NCBI RefSeq assembly: GCF_018998565.1
Contig: NZ_JAHNZO010000013.1
Coordinates: 6,666-70,665, forward strand
Reading direction: 5' to 3'
Length of the DNA stretch: 64,000 bases
Source: Paenibacillus oleatilyticus
GTDB taxonomy: Bacteria; Bacillota; Bacilli; Paenibacillales; NBRC-103111
Shown piece after piece: positions 45,406 through 54,222 of this stretch. How positions within the stretch are numbered: position 1 is the stretch's first letter; every line of letters starts with the position of its first letter. Both the position numbers and the translations under genes were made by a program. Below the pieces are notes generated by a model that worked only from the letters and a program-made list of their open reading frames with translations, ran no database searches and had not been told where the DNA came from.

Positions 45406-46920
45406 GTGGAACCGATACGTCTTGAGCTAAGTGATCTGGGTCTGCTGGCTCCGGAGCTGACGCTTGTCGCCGCCGCTGTGGTGTTGTCGCTGCTGGATCT
45501 GCTGCTGCCGCGTCAGATGAACCGGACCTGGCTGGGCTGGCTATCGCTGGTAGGCATTATTATTGCCGCTGTATTTGCGGCCGGGCAGCTCAATCCTGCA
45601 GAACCGAAGCAGCTGCTGAACTTCAGCTATCGGATCGACGATTTTGCGGCCATAATGAAGCTGGTGCTGCTGGCGGGAGCCGGGCTGATTACACTAATGA
45701 GCATCGGCTCGGTAAAAGAAGATGAAATTCCACACATCGGCGAATTTTATTACTTGCTTCTGCCGGCGACGCTCGGCGGTATGATTATGGCTTCGTCCGG
45801 CGATCTGATCACCATCTTCGTCGGCTTGGAGCTGCTCAGCATCACCTCGTATATTTTGGTAGCCATGCGCAAAAAAGACAAACGCTCGAACGAGGGGGCT
45901 TTCAAATACCTTGTGCTGGGCGGCATATCGTCAGCCGTCATTCTGTACGGCATGTCCTTCTTGTACGGCATGACGGGCTCGACGGTGATTAAGGAGATTA
46001 ACGCGGGACTGGGGGCAGCGTCCCATGGAATGCTTCCGCTCGTTTATTTAAGCTTTTTCCTGCTGCTTGCGGGCTTCGGCTTCAAAGTGGCGGCGGCGCC
46101 GTTCCATATGTGGGCTCCGGATGTATACCAAGGAGCTCCGACGCCGGTTACCGCTTTTCTGGCGGTCGTGTCGAAGGCGGCGGCATTTGCGATTTTGTTC
46201 CGGTTCATGTACAACGTTTATGCGATCGGGGATCTGATGAATCTCCCGTTCCATCAGGACGTCCTGCTATCGCTAATGGTCGTGGCGGCTGCTGCAATGA
46301 TCGTCGGTAACTTCATTGCTTTGCGGCAAACGAACATGAAGCGGCTGCTGGCCTACTCCGGGATTGCCAACTCCGGCTACTTGATGGTGCCGATCGCGAT
46401 TCAGTTCTCGATGATGCATTATTCGAATTTCGCCGAGTTCGCTTTTTACCTTATCGCCTATCTGTTCATGAACATCGGGATTTTCGCGGTGCTGATGATC
46501 ATCGAACGCTCGACGGGCGACGATGAGATCAAAGGATTGGCCGGTTTGTACTACCGAGCGCCGGGAACGGCTGTCGCAGCCGTGCTGCTGGTGCTGTCAC
46601 TGGCCGGGCTGCCGATGTCCGGAGGCTTCTTCGGGAAGCTGTACATTTTGCTCGGCACGCTGCAAACGCAGCATTACTGGCTTGCGGCGGTCATGATCGG
46701 AACGAGCGTCGTTTCGTACTACTTCTACTTCGGCTTGATCCGCCAAATGTTCATGCGCAGCGAAGACGGAGCGCAGCCGATCCGCACGAGCGTTCCGCTT
46801 AGCGTAACGATGTGGCTGTGCGCAGCCGCGAGCGTAGTGCTCGGCTTGTTCCCGCACTGGGTGCTCGGCTACTTGGAACGCATCTTCTCACTTACGCAGG
46901 ATTTGTTCATATTTAGCTAG
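45406..46920 (+). CDS. nuoN: NADH-quinone oxidoreductase subunit N
   Basis: Third antiporter-like subunit, 504 residues, last gene of the operon. Landmarks are DLITIFVGLELLSITSYILVAM (TM5 Glu), LLAGFGFKVAAAPFHMWAPDVYQGAPTPVTAFLAVVSKAAAF (TM7 Lys) and KRLLAYSGIANSGYLMVPI. The start is GTG behind AGGGGG. nuoE, nuoF and nuoG are not in the operon. Confidence 0.96.
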   Translation: MEPIRLELSDLGLLAPELTLVAAAVVLSLLDLLLPRQMNRTWLGWLSLVGIIIAAVFAAGQLNPAEPKQLLNFSYRIDDFAAIMKLVLLAGAGLITLMSIGSVKEDEIPHIGEFYYLLLPATLGGMIMASSGDLITIFVGLELLSITSYILVAMRKKDKRSNEGAFKYLVLGGISSAVILYGMSFLYGMTGSTVIKEINAGLGAASHGMLPLVYLSFFLLLAGFGFKVAAAPFHMWAPDVYQGAPTPVTAFLAVVSKAAAFAILFRFMYNVYAIGDLMNLPFHQDVLLSLMVVAAAAMIVGNFIALRQTNMKRLLAYSGIANSGYLMVPIAIQFSMMHYSNFAEFAFYLIAYLFMNIGIFAVLMIIERSTGDDEIKGLAGLYYRAPGTAVAAVLLVLSLAGLPMSGGFFGKLYILLGTLQTQHYWLAAVMIGTSVVSYYFYFGLIRQMFMRSEDGAQPIRTSVPLSVTMWLCAAASVVLGLFPHWVLGYLERIFSLTQDLFIFS

Positions 46921-46956
46921 TCCGGGTGGACGTATTTCTCCACTCGTCCATGTGAT

Positions 46957-46992
46957 ACCCCGCTTTTCCTTGACCGGAACGGCGGGGTTTTT
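46957..46992 (+). terminator. Terminator of the nuo operon
   Basis: ACCCCGC (46957-46963) pairs with GCGGGGT (46982-46988), followed by TTTT. Confidence 0.85.
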
Positions 46993-47043
46993 CGGCGTAT
47001 ATGTCTGAATGGTGAAACTTTGCTCTCAGGTTTTCAATTCCAG

Positions 47044-47072
47044 TTGCAGGGATTCGGCATAAAGCTTAGAAT
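47044..47072 (+). promoter_or_regulatory. SigA-type promoter of the subtilase gene
   Basis: TTGCAG (47044-47049), 17-base spacer, TAGAAT (47067-47072), 52 bases ahead of the start. Confidence 0.6.
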
Positions 47073-47123
47073 GAGATAATGGGGTTAGGCTGAAGAAAAT
47101 CATGATAAAGGATTCTGAATGCG

Positions 47124-49643
47124 ATGAACGGCATAAATCTTAAACATACCATATACTCATCATGCTTAGGCCTCACGATTTTCCTCACCATCACCGGTAC
47201 GGTTTATGCCTTGGAGGCGGACGATCCGTTCTATGCCAAGCAAACTTACCTTAAGCAAATTCATATGAACGAAGCCTGGAATGTGACGCAGAGCAACAGC
47301 GGCATGATTATCGCGGTCGTTGATACCGGAGTAGATTTGGCGCATCCCGATTTGAAGCCCAATTTGCTGCCGGGCGTCAACCTGATTCATGCGAAACAGC
47401 CGCCGGCGGACGACAACGGCCACGGCACCAACGTAGCGGGTGTCATAGGCGCTGTGGGAAATAACGACCGGGGCGTTGCCGGCATGCTGTGGAACGCCCG
47501 GATCATGCCGATCAAAGCGCTTGAAGCGGACGGGTCCGGTGGCGAGCAGAAGCTCGGCGAAGGGATTCGCTATGCCGTCGATCATGGCGCCAAGATTGTT
47601 GTTCTCTCGCTCGGCCTCAATAAATACTCCGCCTACATGAACGATATCGTACGGTACGCGGAGGAAAGAGACGTGCTGCTGGTAGCCGCTACGGGCAACG
47701 AAGGCAACCGCGTCAAATATCCGGCGGCGTATCCTACCGTCCTCGCGGTTGGCGGAGTGAATGCCAACGGTGCGGTGAACGACTTGTCCAACACGGGACC
47801 GGAGGTCGACGTCGTCGCGCCTTGGGATGTGTTCACGACGGCGACCGGCGGTTCGTACGAAGCGAAGGACGGCACGTCGATGGCTGCACCGCAAGTCGCA
47901 GCTGCCGCCGCACTGCTGTGGGGACGGAATCCGGAGATGAAAGCGTATCAGATTCGTCAATGGATTCGCCAAACGGCGGAGGATCTAACCGGAAAAGGCT
48001 GGAATCCGCGTACCGGCTACGGCTTGCTTCGGGTAGACCGATTGCTCAATGAGCCTTATTTGGCCGATATGTACGAACCGAATAACCGTAAGGATCAGGC
48101 CAAAGTAATCTCCGCCAGCAAAAAAATTACCGCATCCTTCTCGGACGGCACGGACAACGACTGGTATGCCACGGATGCTTCCTACGACGGAACCGTAAAT
48201 GTTACGCTGGAGCTCGATAGCAGCTTGTCTGTAAATGTACAGCATACGGACGCTTCCGGTGTATTGACGACCAAAACCGTGCAAGGAGGCCAGACGGTTC
48301 CGTTCAAAGTATCCAAGGGGCGCAGTTATTTTCAACTCCAGCTTAGCGATCGCAACCGCAAAGGGGAAACGCCTTACGGACTGACGACTTCCTTTGACAT
48401 CTACCGCGATCCGTACGAAGACAACGACCGCCAGTTCAAAGCGTACGTGCTGCCTTCCCGGAGCGTGAAGGTCAAGGGGACGTTCCACCAATACAATGAT
48501 GTGGACTGGTACGAGTTCCCCGTTACCCAAACCGGTTCGTTGCGCATTCATGTGACGACCGATACGGCGCGAATCGACCCGGTGCTTCTTGTTCAAAAAC
48601 AAGGAGAGAAGTCGGTGACGATCGACGAAGGGGACGACGGCGCAACGGAGTCGTACTCCTTGCCCGAAGTGTTTCCCGGCACCTACTACATTCGGGTGAC
48701 CAACGTGAAGGATTATACGAACCCGGTTGTTGGCGAATACACGCTTGCGATCGAGTACGACGCGAAGCTGATCGATCCGAACGAACCGAATAATCGTTCA
48801 TATCAGGCGACTGCCATCTCGATGGATACTCCTTATAACGGCCTGCTCGATAAGTCGGACGACGTCGATTGGTTCCAATTTAAGGTGGAAGAGGACAGCT
48901 TCGTTCGGGTCGGACTTAGCGACATCCCTTCCGGCGTGAGCATGTATATGCATTTATACGACGGGTCGATGAATTCGATGGCAACCTCGATGAACAACAG
49001 CTCAGCCGATTCGCAGGAATTGTCCGGCCGCTTCAAGCCGGGGACGTACTATCTGAAGCTGACTTCCAACCGGCCGTTCGATAACCGTATGTATCAGCTT
49101 CTCGTTAACGCCAAGCCGCTGACCGGCGGCTATACCGATATTCGAGGGCATTGGGCGCAAAATGCGATCTTGAATTTGACCGGCAAACAGGTCATTAACG
49201 GATACGACAACTATACGTTCCAGCCCGACCGGCCGATTACCCGTGCCGAAGCGACGGCGGTCATTTCACGGGCGTTCCGGCTCGAAAAGCAAAAAGCGGT
49301 CAGCTACTCAGACTTGCCGGCGACGCATTGGGCCTATGATCATGTGGCCCGGGCGACACAGGCGGGCATTATCGAAGGTTACCCGGACCAGACGTTTGCG
49401 CCGGACCAGCCGGTCACTCGCATGGAGATGACGGCGATGCTGGCACGCAGCATGAACATGACGGGCAAACGAAGAGGCGCCCTTCCGTTCACCGACGTGG
49501 ATGAAGAGTATTGGGGCACCGGTCTGCTCAAGCAGATGAAAGCCGAGGGACTGGTCGGCGGCTATGCGGACGGCTCGTTCCGGCCCGAGCAGCAGGCGAC
49601 CCGGGCCGAATTCGTCCAGCTGTTGATGGGGATTCTGAAATAA
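47124..49643 (+). CDS. Secreted subtilisin-like serine protease with PPC and SLH domains
   Basis: An 839-residue exported protease. Residues 1-30 are a signal peptide (ending VYA-LEA). The subtilase domain (about 45-310) has an intact triad: Asp67 in AVVDTGVDLAHPDL, His100 in DDNGHGTNVAG, Ser252 in GTSMAAPQVAAA, with oxyanion Asn192 in ATGNEGN. Only about 15 residues separate the signal peptide from the catalytic domain, so a full I9 pro-domain is missing. Three PPC-type beta domains follow (beginning YEPNNRKDQA, YEDNDRQFKA, NEPNNRSYQA). Three SLH repeats end it (YTDIRGHWAQNAI..., YSDLPATHWAYDHV..., FTDVDEEYWGTGLL...), anchoring it to pyruvylated wall polymer. The likely role is protein degradation or maturation at the cell surface. 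Confidence 0.93.
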   Translation: MNGINLKHTIYSSCLGLTIFLTITGTVYALEADDPFYAKQTYLKQIHMNEAWNVTQSNSGMIIAVVDTGVDLAHPDLKPNLLPGVNLIHAKQPPADDNGHGTNVAGVIGAVGNNDRGVAGMLWNARIMPIKALEADGSGGEQKLGEGIRYAVDHGAKIVVLSLGLNKYSAYMNDIVRYAEERDVLLVAATGNEGNRVKYPAAYPTVLAVGGVNANGAVNDLSNTGPEVDVVAPWDVFTTATGGSYEAKDGTSMAAPQVAAAAALLWGRNPEMKAYQIRQWIRQTAEDLTGKGWNPRTGYGLLRVDRLLNEPYLADMYEPNNRKDQAKVISASKKITASFSDGTDNDWYATDASYDGTVNVTLELDSSLSVNVQHTDASGVLTTKTVQGGQTVPFKVSKGRSYFQLQLSDRNRKGETPYGLTTSFDIYRDPYEDNDRQFKAYVLPSRSVKVKGTFHQYNDVDWYEFPVTQTGSLRIHVTTDTARIDPVLLVQKQGEKSVTIDEGDDGATESYSLPEVFPGTYYIRVTNVKDYTNPVVGEYTLAIEYDAKLIDPNEPNNRSYQATAISMDTPYNGLLDKSDDVDWFQFKVEEDSFVRVGLSDIPSGVSMYMHLYDGSMNSMATSMNNSSADSQELSGRFKPGTYYLKLTSNRPFDNRMYQLLVNAKPLTGGYTDIRGHWAQNAILNLTGKQVINGYDNYTFQPDRPITRAEATAVISRAFRLEKQKAVSYSDLPATHWAYDHVARATQAGIIEGYPDQTFAPDQPVTRMEMTAMLARSMNMTGKRRGALPFTDVDEEYWGTGLLKQMKAEGLVGGYADGSFRPEQQATRAEFVQLLMGILK

Positions 49644-49719
49644 ACCGGGTCCGGAAGCGGTCAATACGGCTTTTCCGGACCGGCGGGACACTTCGGTGAA
49701 AGCGGGGAATGCTTTTTCC

Positions 49720-49971
49720 ATGGATTATTTGGATCAAATGAGCGCGTCGATGGGACTCAAGGGGATGATCAACATTGTGGTCGTCCTGGTATTCATCGGC
49801 GTTTCTTGGTGGGCTCTGCAGGAGCTGAAGCTGGAGACGATGCTGAGACGTCCCAAAAGCGCCCAGGCCAAAATGCTGCAAATCCTGCTTTCGATCGCGC
49901 TAGGGTATCAAACCGCCCGCTTCGTGATCGACTATTTGGAGTGGTCGACCTGGTTCTCCGGAATGTTCTGA
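49720..49971 (+). CDS. ywzB: DUF1146 family membrane protein (YwzB type)
   Basis: An 83-residue protein with two membrane helices (GMINIVVVLVFIGVSWWALQ and MLQILLSIALGYQTARFVIDYL) separated by a basic loop. It matches the DUF1146 family in length, topology and position before murA, as in B. subtilis ywzB. Function is unknown. A GTG at 49696 is in frame, but family length favours the ATG at 49720 (weak site AGCGGGGA). Confidence 0.8.
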   Translation: MDYLDQMSASMGLKGMINIVVVLVFIGVSWWALQELKLETMLRRPKSAQAKMLQILLSIALGYQTARFVIDYLEWSTWFSGMF

Positions 49972-50113
49972 AAAAACATTTTTTCGAATAACCGAGGAGA
50001 ATGTTGTCAACAATGGTTAGTACAACCGTTAAAAAATCCGCTCGGGCCACGAATGGTATCGTGACCGGCTAAAGACTATGCAACCGCAAGCAGAAATTAC
50101 GCGGAGGGGGATC

Positions 50114-51442
50114 ATGATGAGCAAAATAATCGTCCGCGGCGGCAAAAAGCTATCCGGCAGGGTCAAAATAAACGGAGCGAAAAACGCTGTCCTGCCGATC
50201 ATCGCAGCCTCGATCTTAGGAACGGATGGAGTCAGCGTCATTCACGACGCGCCTCCCCTGGATGATGTCCTTGTCATTAACAAGGTGCTTGAAAGTCTGG
50301 GAATCAAGATTGAATATAAACACGAAACGGTCCGCATCGATGCATCCAAAATCGATACGTGCGAGGCCTCCTATGATCTGGTAAGAAAAATGCGGGCGTC
50401 GTTTCTGGTCATGGGCCCGCTGTTAGCCCGTGTCGGCCAAGCGCGCATATCGCTGCCTGGAGGATGCGCTATCGGTACGCGTCCGATCGACCAGCATCTG
50501 AAAGGCTTCGAAGCGATGGGCGCAGAGATTGAGCTCGGCCAAGGGTATATTGAAGCGAGGGTGAGCGGACGATTAAAGGGAGCTAAGGTGTACCTCGATG
50601 TCGCCAGTGTAGGGGCGACGGAGAACATTATGATGGCCGCGGCGCTTGCCGAAGGCACGACCTTAATTGAGAACGCCGCCAAGGAACCGGAGATCGTCGA
50701 TCTGGCGAACTATCTTAACGCGATGGGCGCCAAAATCCGCGGAGCGGGTACGGGCATCATCCGCATCGACGGCGTATCGAAGCTTACCGGTGCAGTACAT
50801 ACGGTCATTCCCGACCGCATTGAAGCAGGTACATATATGATTGCCGCCGCCATCACGAACAGCGATTTGTACATCGAAGGAGCGATCGGCGACCATTTGC
50901 GTCCGGTCATTTCCAAGATGCAGGAGATGGGCGTGCAAATTCAAGAAGATGAGAACGGCCTCCGGGTGTATACGGATCGTCCTCTGCGTGCGGTAGATCT
51001 TAAAACGTTGCCTTATCCCGGCTTCCCTACCGACATGCAGTCGCAGATGATGGCCCTGCTGCTCATGGCAGACGGGACCAGCCTGGTTACCGAGACGGTG
51101 TTCGAGAACCGTTTTATGCATGTGGAGCAAATGCTGAACATGAATGCGCAGATTAAGGTGGAGGGCCGTACGGCGGTTGTCAGCGGCGGCAGCAAGCTAC
51201 AAGGGGCCAAGGTGTGCGCGACCGACCTGCGTGCCGGAGCGGCGCTTGTTTTGGCTGCGCTTGCGGCCGACGGCGATACGGAGATTACCGGCATTCATCA
51301 TATTGACCGGGGCTATGTGGATATAGCTGAGAAGCTCAGCGCGCTAGGGGCGGACATTCGCCGGATTCCTGTCGAAATCGTCGATACGGAAGAAGAGGAG
51401 CAAACACTCCCGCTGTTCGCTGTGCAGCCAAGCCTTGCTTAA
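50114..51442 (+). CDS. murA: UDP-N-acetylglucosamine 1-carboxyvinyltransferase
   Basis: First committed step of peptidoglycan synthesis: transfers enolpyruvyl from PEP to UDP-GlcNAc. In this 442-residue protein the catalytic Cys118 is in [18 protein letters not shown] and the substrate Lys23 in [30 protein letters not shown] is also typical. The presence of Cys rather than Asp predicts fosfomycin sensitivity. ATGs at 50114 and 50117 are both possible behind GGAGGGGG. Next to spoIID it corresponds to murAA of bacilli. Confidence 0.97.
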   Translation: MMSKIIVRGGKKLSGRVKINGAKNAVLPIIAASILGTDGVSVIHDAPPLDDVLVINKVLESLGIKIEYKHETVRIDASKIDTCEASYDLVRKMRASFLVMGPLLARVGQARISLPGGCAIGTRPIDQHLKGFEAMGAEIELGQGYIEARVSGRLKGAKVYLDVASVGATENIMMAAALAEGTTLIENAAKEPEIVDLANYLNAMGAKIRGAGTGIIRIDGVSKLTGAVHTVIPDRIEAGTYMIAAAITNSDLYIEGAIGDHLRPVISKMQEMGVQIQEDENGLRVYTDRPLRAVDLKTLPYPGFPTDMQSQMMALLLMADGTSLVTETVFENRFMHVEQMLNMNAQIKVEGRTAVVSGGSKLQGAKVCATDLRAGAALVLAALAADGDTEITGIHHIDRGYVDIAEKLSALGADIRRIPVEIVDTEEEEQTLPLFAVQPSLA

Positions 51443-51469
51443 CCCTTATGGCTTCTATTCTCTTGGAAC

Positions 51470-51515
51470 GGGAACCGACTCTTTCATTCGGAAAGGGCCG
51501 GTTCTCTTTCTTTTG
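51470..51515 (+). terminator. Terminator after murA
   Basis: GAACCG (51472-51477) / CGGTTC (51499-51504) with inner CTTTC/GAAAG, followed by TCTTTCTTTT. Confidence 0.75.
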
Positions 51516-51518
51516 AGG

Positions 51519-51547
51519 TTCTATTCTATCTTTTCGGTTCATAAGAT
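51519..51547 (+). promoter_or_regulatory. Sigma-E-type promoter of spoIID (candidate)
   Basis: A -35-like TTCTATT (51519-51525) and CATAAGAT (51540-51547), spacing 14. The -10 differs from the SigE consensus CATACAAT at two positions. spoIID is mother-cell expressed in B. subtilis. Confidence 0.5.
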
Positions 51548-51607
51548 GGTGGTACCTGCAGCCGCAGCGTCTGATTATGGAGAGCCGAAAGATGGAGGAA
51601 CCCGTTG

Positions 51608-52663
51608 ATGAAGTACAAGCTGACCCGGACGCAACAATCTTGGATTCGCTGGTTGGCCGTATGGCTGGCCAGTTTCACAGCTGTCGTCGTGCTGGTACCC
51701 GGCTTGCTCGTACGCACGGGACCCGGAAAGGAGCCGGAGCCTGCGCCGACTGCTGCAGAGCAGCCGTCCGCAGCGCGGCAGCAGGACGAACTGCTTGTTC
51801 CCGTTTACCGGGCAAAGGAGAAGAGAACGGAAAGAATGGCCCTCGAGCAGTATGTGCGGGGAGTCGTCGCGGCGGAGATGCCCATCGAATTCGAGCCGGA
51901 GGCGCTCAAAGCCCAAGCGATGGCCGCACGCACCTATATCGTCCGAAGGCTGCTCGACGGCGACCAGAGCAATGTCCCGGATGCCAATGCGCTCGTGACG
52001 GATACGATCAGCCACCAAGTTTACGTCACCGACGAGGAGCTAAAGCAGCGCTGGGGCGACGATGCGTTCCTCTCCCGTATGGACAAGCTAAAACGGGCGG
52101 TAGAGGAAACAAGAGATCTCGTACTAACCTATCAAGGGAAGCCGATCGAAGCGAGCTTTTTCTCTACCAGCAACGGGTATACGGAAAATTCGGAAGACTA
52201 CTGGAATTTCAACGTTCCGTATTTGCGAAGCGTACCGAGCCCTTGGGATGCTAAGCTGTCGCCGCGCTATAAAGAGACGGTAGCTTTTACGTCCAAGGAG
52301 CTGCAGCGCAAGCTGGGGTTGTCCGGCGCCGTGCCGGTATCGGCCGGAAGCCCTCTAGGCATCAAGGTGATAGAGAAGAGTCAAGGAAACCGGATTAAGA
52401 AGCTGTCTATCGGCGGAAAGCTATTTACCGGAAGAGAGGTTCGAGAGAAGCTCGGACTGAATTCCAGCCAGTTTCAATGGACATGGAGCGGCGGAGAATG
52501 GCGGTTTACGACATTCGGCTACGGGCATGGCGTAGGGATGAGCCAATGGGGCGCCAACGGGATGGCGATGGAAGGACGCAAAGCGGAGGACATTGTGAAA
52601 TACTATTATGCCGGCATAGCCATCGACCGGGCTTCCAATCTATTGAAAGGAAAAACTTTCTAA
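51608..52663 (+). CDS. spoIID: Stage II sporulation protein D
   Basis: Lytic transglycosylase of the DMP engulfment complex (SpoIID-SpoIIM-SpoIIP), which trims septal peptidoglycan. The 351-residue protein has an N-terminal membrane anchor (WLAVWLASFTAVVVLVPGLLV). The catalytic domain shows MALEQYVRGVVAAEMPIEFEPEALKAQAMAARTYIVRRL (with the active Glu in VAAEMP), FFSTSNGYTENSEDYW and GYGHGVGMSQWGANGMA. GGAGGA precedes the ATG at 51608. Confidence 0.96.
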   Translation: MKYKLTRTQQSWIRWLAVWLASFTAVVVLVPGLLVRTGPGKEPEPAPTAAEQPSAARQQDELLVPVYRAKEKRTERMALEQYVRGVVAAEMPIEFEPEALKAQAMAARTYIVRRLLDGDQSNVPDANALVTDTISHQVYVTDEELKQRWGDDAFLSRMDKLKRAVEETRDLVLTYQGKPIEASFFSTSNGYTENSEDYWNFNVPYLRSVPSPWDAKLSPRYKETVAFTSKELQRKLGLSGAVPVSAGSPLGIKVIEKSQGNRIKKLSIGGKLFTGREVREKLGLNSSQFQWTWSGGEWRFTTFGYGHGVGMSQWGANGMAMEGRKAEDIVKYYYAGIAIDRASNLLKGKTF

Positions 52664-52681
52664 TAAAATAGGTTTTTCCGC

Positions 52682-52709
52682 GTATAAATCTCGCGAACCT
52701 GGCAAGAAT
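52682..52709 (+). promoter_or_regulatory. Sigma-F-type promoter of spoIIQ
   Basis: GTATA (52682-52686), 14-base spacer, GGCAAGAAT (52701-52709), matching the SigF -10 pattern GGnnAnAnT at every defined position. spoIIQ is SigF-controlled in B. subtilis. Confidence 0.72.
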
Positions 52710-52730
52710 GGTTAGCGAGGTGATATACAA

Positions 52731-53462
52731 ATGAGTGAACAAAAAAGAGATTTGGTCCAAGAAGAAGCTCCTAAATCTACCGAAGGAGCCCAAAGCGGCA
52801 CATCGTCATCCTGGAAAAGATTGCTCGCCAAGAAGTGGGTATTTCCGGCAACGTACATAGCAGCTGCGGCAATCATCTTAACGTTAATGTGGTGGTACCA
52901 AGGGTCCAGCATCACGAAGCCTGACAAAAACGTCAGTCTTGATGCTACGAAAACCGGTACGGTCACAGGAAACGTCTCGGGTACCGATGCGGTAGCTACC
53001 AACGCGAAACAGGAAACGATGCAATGGCCGGTCAAAGAACGCAGCGAACTGGATGTCGTGCTTCCTTTCTTCGATAATAAAGCGTCGAACGAAGTGCGGC
53101 AAGCCGCGATGGTCGAATACGGCGACACCTTTACCCCCCATATGGGTATGGATTTCGCAAGACACGACAATCAAGCGTTTGACGTATTGGCCGTCATGGG
53201 CGGTAAGGTCACGGCGGTACAGAAAGATCCGGTCGTCGGCAACTTGGTGGAAATTACGCACAGCAACGGGCTTGTTTCGGTCTATCAAAGCCTGGCCGAA
53301 GTCAAGGTCGCCAAAGACGCCGAAGTGAAGAAGGGCGACGTCATCGCCAAAGCAGGACGCAACGAGCTGGAAAAAGATCAAGGCAACCATTTGCACTTCG
53401 AATTGCGTCAAGGTCAAGGCGGCCCGGCGGTTAATCCGGAGCAATACCTCGGAGATCATTAA
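52731..53462 (+). CDS. spoIIQ: Stage II sporulation protein Q, M23-type, with intact zinc site
   Basis: Forespore membrane protein that zips to SpoIIIAH across the intermembrane space during engulfment. The 243-residue protein has one membrane helix (about residues 38-56) and a C-terminal LytM/M23 domain. The zinc ligands are all present: His137 and Asp141 in PHMGMDF and His222 in NHLHFEL (with His220). In B. subtilis SpoIIQ the first His is replaced and the enzyme is inactive, while clostridial SpoIIQ keeps it. This protein could therefore be a real endopeptidase. GCGAGGTGA precedes the ATG. Confidence 0.9.
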   Translation: MSEQKRDLVQEEAPKSTEGAQSGTSSSWKRLLAKKWVFPATYIAAAAIILTLMWWYQGSSITKPDKNVSLDATKTGTVTGNVSGTDAVATNAKQETMQWPVKERSELDVVLPFFDNKASNEVRQAAMVEYGDTFTPHMGMDFARHDNQAFDVLAVMGGKVTAVQKDPVVGNLVEITHSNGLVSVYQSLAEVKVAKDAEVKKGDVIAKAGRNELEKDQGNHLHFELRQGQGGPAVNPEQYLGDH

Positions 53463-53478
53463 TATCGGCGGATCGGCA

Positions 53479-53506
53479 GGCAGAGGATCGTTTCCTCTGC
53501 CTTTTT
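53479..53506 (+). terminator. Terminator after spoIIQ
   Basis: Perfect 9-bp stem GGCAGAGGA (53479-53487) / TCCTCTGCC (53493-53501), followed by five T. Confidence 0.9.
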
Positions 53507-53592
53507 GTTTTCGCGGAACGGATGCTCTTGCGAAAAAACGCTTGTCCTTGAAATAATTGTTCGCTGCGGGCTTGTCAGCCTTCCGAAACAAA

Positions 53593-53620
53593 GAATATAA
53601 GCGTGCGCCCCTCATATAAT
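53593..53620 (+). promoter_or_regulatory. Sigma-E-type promoter of spoIIID
   Basis: GAATAT (53593-53598), 14-base spacer, CATATAAT (53613-53620), one mismatch from the SigE -10 CATACAAT. spoIIID is SigE-dependent in B. subtilis. Confidence 0.7.
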
Positions 53621-53654
53621 GTACCAAACTAACTCGAGTAGGGAGGCGAGGGGA

Positions 53655-53942
53655 GTGCACGATTACATCAAAGAGCGAACCATTAAGATAGGCCGCTGCC
53701 TGGTGGAGACCAAGCATACGGTTCGCACCATAGCCAAGGAATTCGGCGTTTCCAAAAGCACGGTGCACAAGGACTTGACGGAACGTCTGCCGGAAATAAA
53801 TCCGGAGCTTGCCAATCAGGTGAAGCATATTTTGGAATATCATAAGTCCATCCGTCACCTGCGCGGGGGAGAGGCCACCAAGATTAAATACCGGAAAACC
53901 CGCAGCCCGAAGGCGCAAGATAAGCTCGTTACCGTTAAGTAA
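53655..53942 (+). CDS. spoIIID: Sporulation transcription factor SpoIIID
   Basis: Mother-cell DNA-binding regulator that switches the SigE regulon toward SigK. The first 80 residues are nearly the B. subtilis protein: HDYIKERTIKIGRCLVETK, VRTIAKEFGVSKSTVHKDL (helix-turn-helix), RLPEINPELANQVKHIL, YHKSIRHLRGGEATKIKY. The basic C-terminal tail (RKTRSPKAQDKLVTVK) differs. The start is GTG at 53655, behind GGCGAGGGGA. Confidence 0.97.
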   Translation: MHDYIKERTIKIGRCLVETKHTVRTIAKEFGVSKSTVHKDLTERLPEINPELANQVKHILEYHKSIRHLRGGEATKIKYRKTRSPKAQDKLVTVK

Positions 53943-54075
53943 ACCGGCCCCGCTGCAGGGCGCGTTTCCAGCCGTACCGTGAGCTGTATTTCCCAACGCG
54001 GAGGTAGGCCTATAGCCCTTGGATGCCAATGGGCCTCCGCGCCGCTGACGGTACGCCCCTTCTCCCGAACCGGCC
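53943..54075. other. Large nested palindrome between spoIIID and mbl
   Basis: Nested complementary arms: GTACCGT (53974-53980) with ACGGTAC (54048-54054); CGCGGAGG (53997-54004) with CCTCCGCG (54034-54041); CCC-TTGG with CCAA-(T)-GGG around the loop ATG near 54015-54033. An outer AGGGCG/CGCCCC pair may extend it. No T-run follows, so it is not a simple terminator. It could be a structured RNA, a DNA-level palindrome or a processing site. The remaining spacer to 54222 is AT-rich and holds a TATAAT at 54159-54164 without a clear -35. Confidence 0.6.
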
Positions 54076-54222
54076 GGAGACGAAGCGATATTTGTCGAAA
54101 AATCGTTCAAAAAAAAGAGGAATTTTGAAATACATGGCGAATTTACCTAAGTAACGTATATAATAGAAGTGCCACTTCTTTTACAATAAGGATGGACGGT
54201 TGGTTAGGGAGGATCAATAGGA

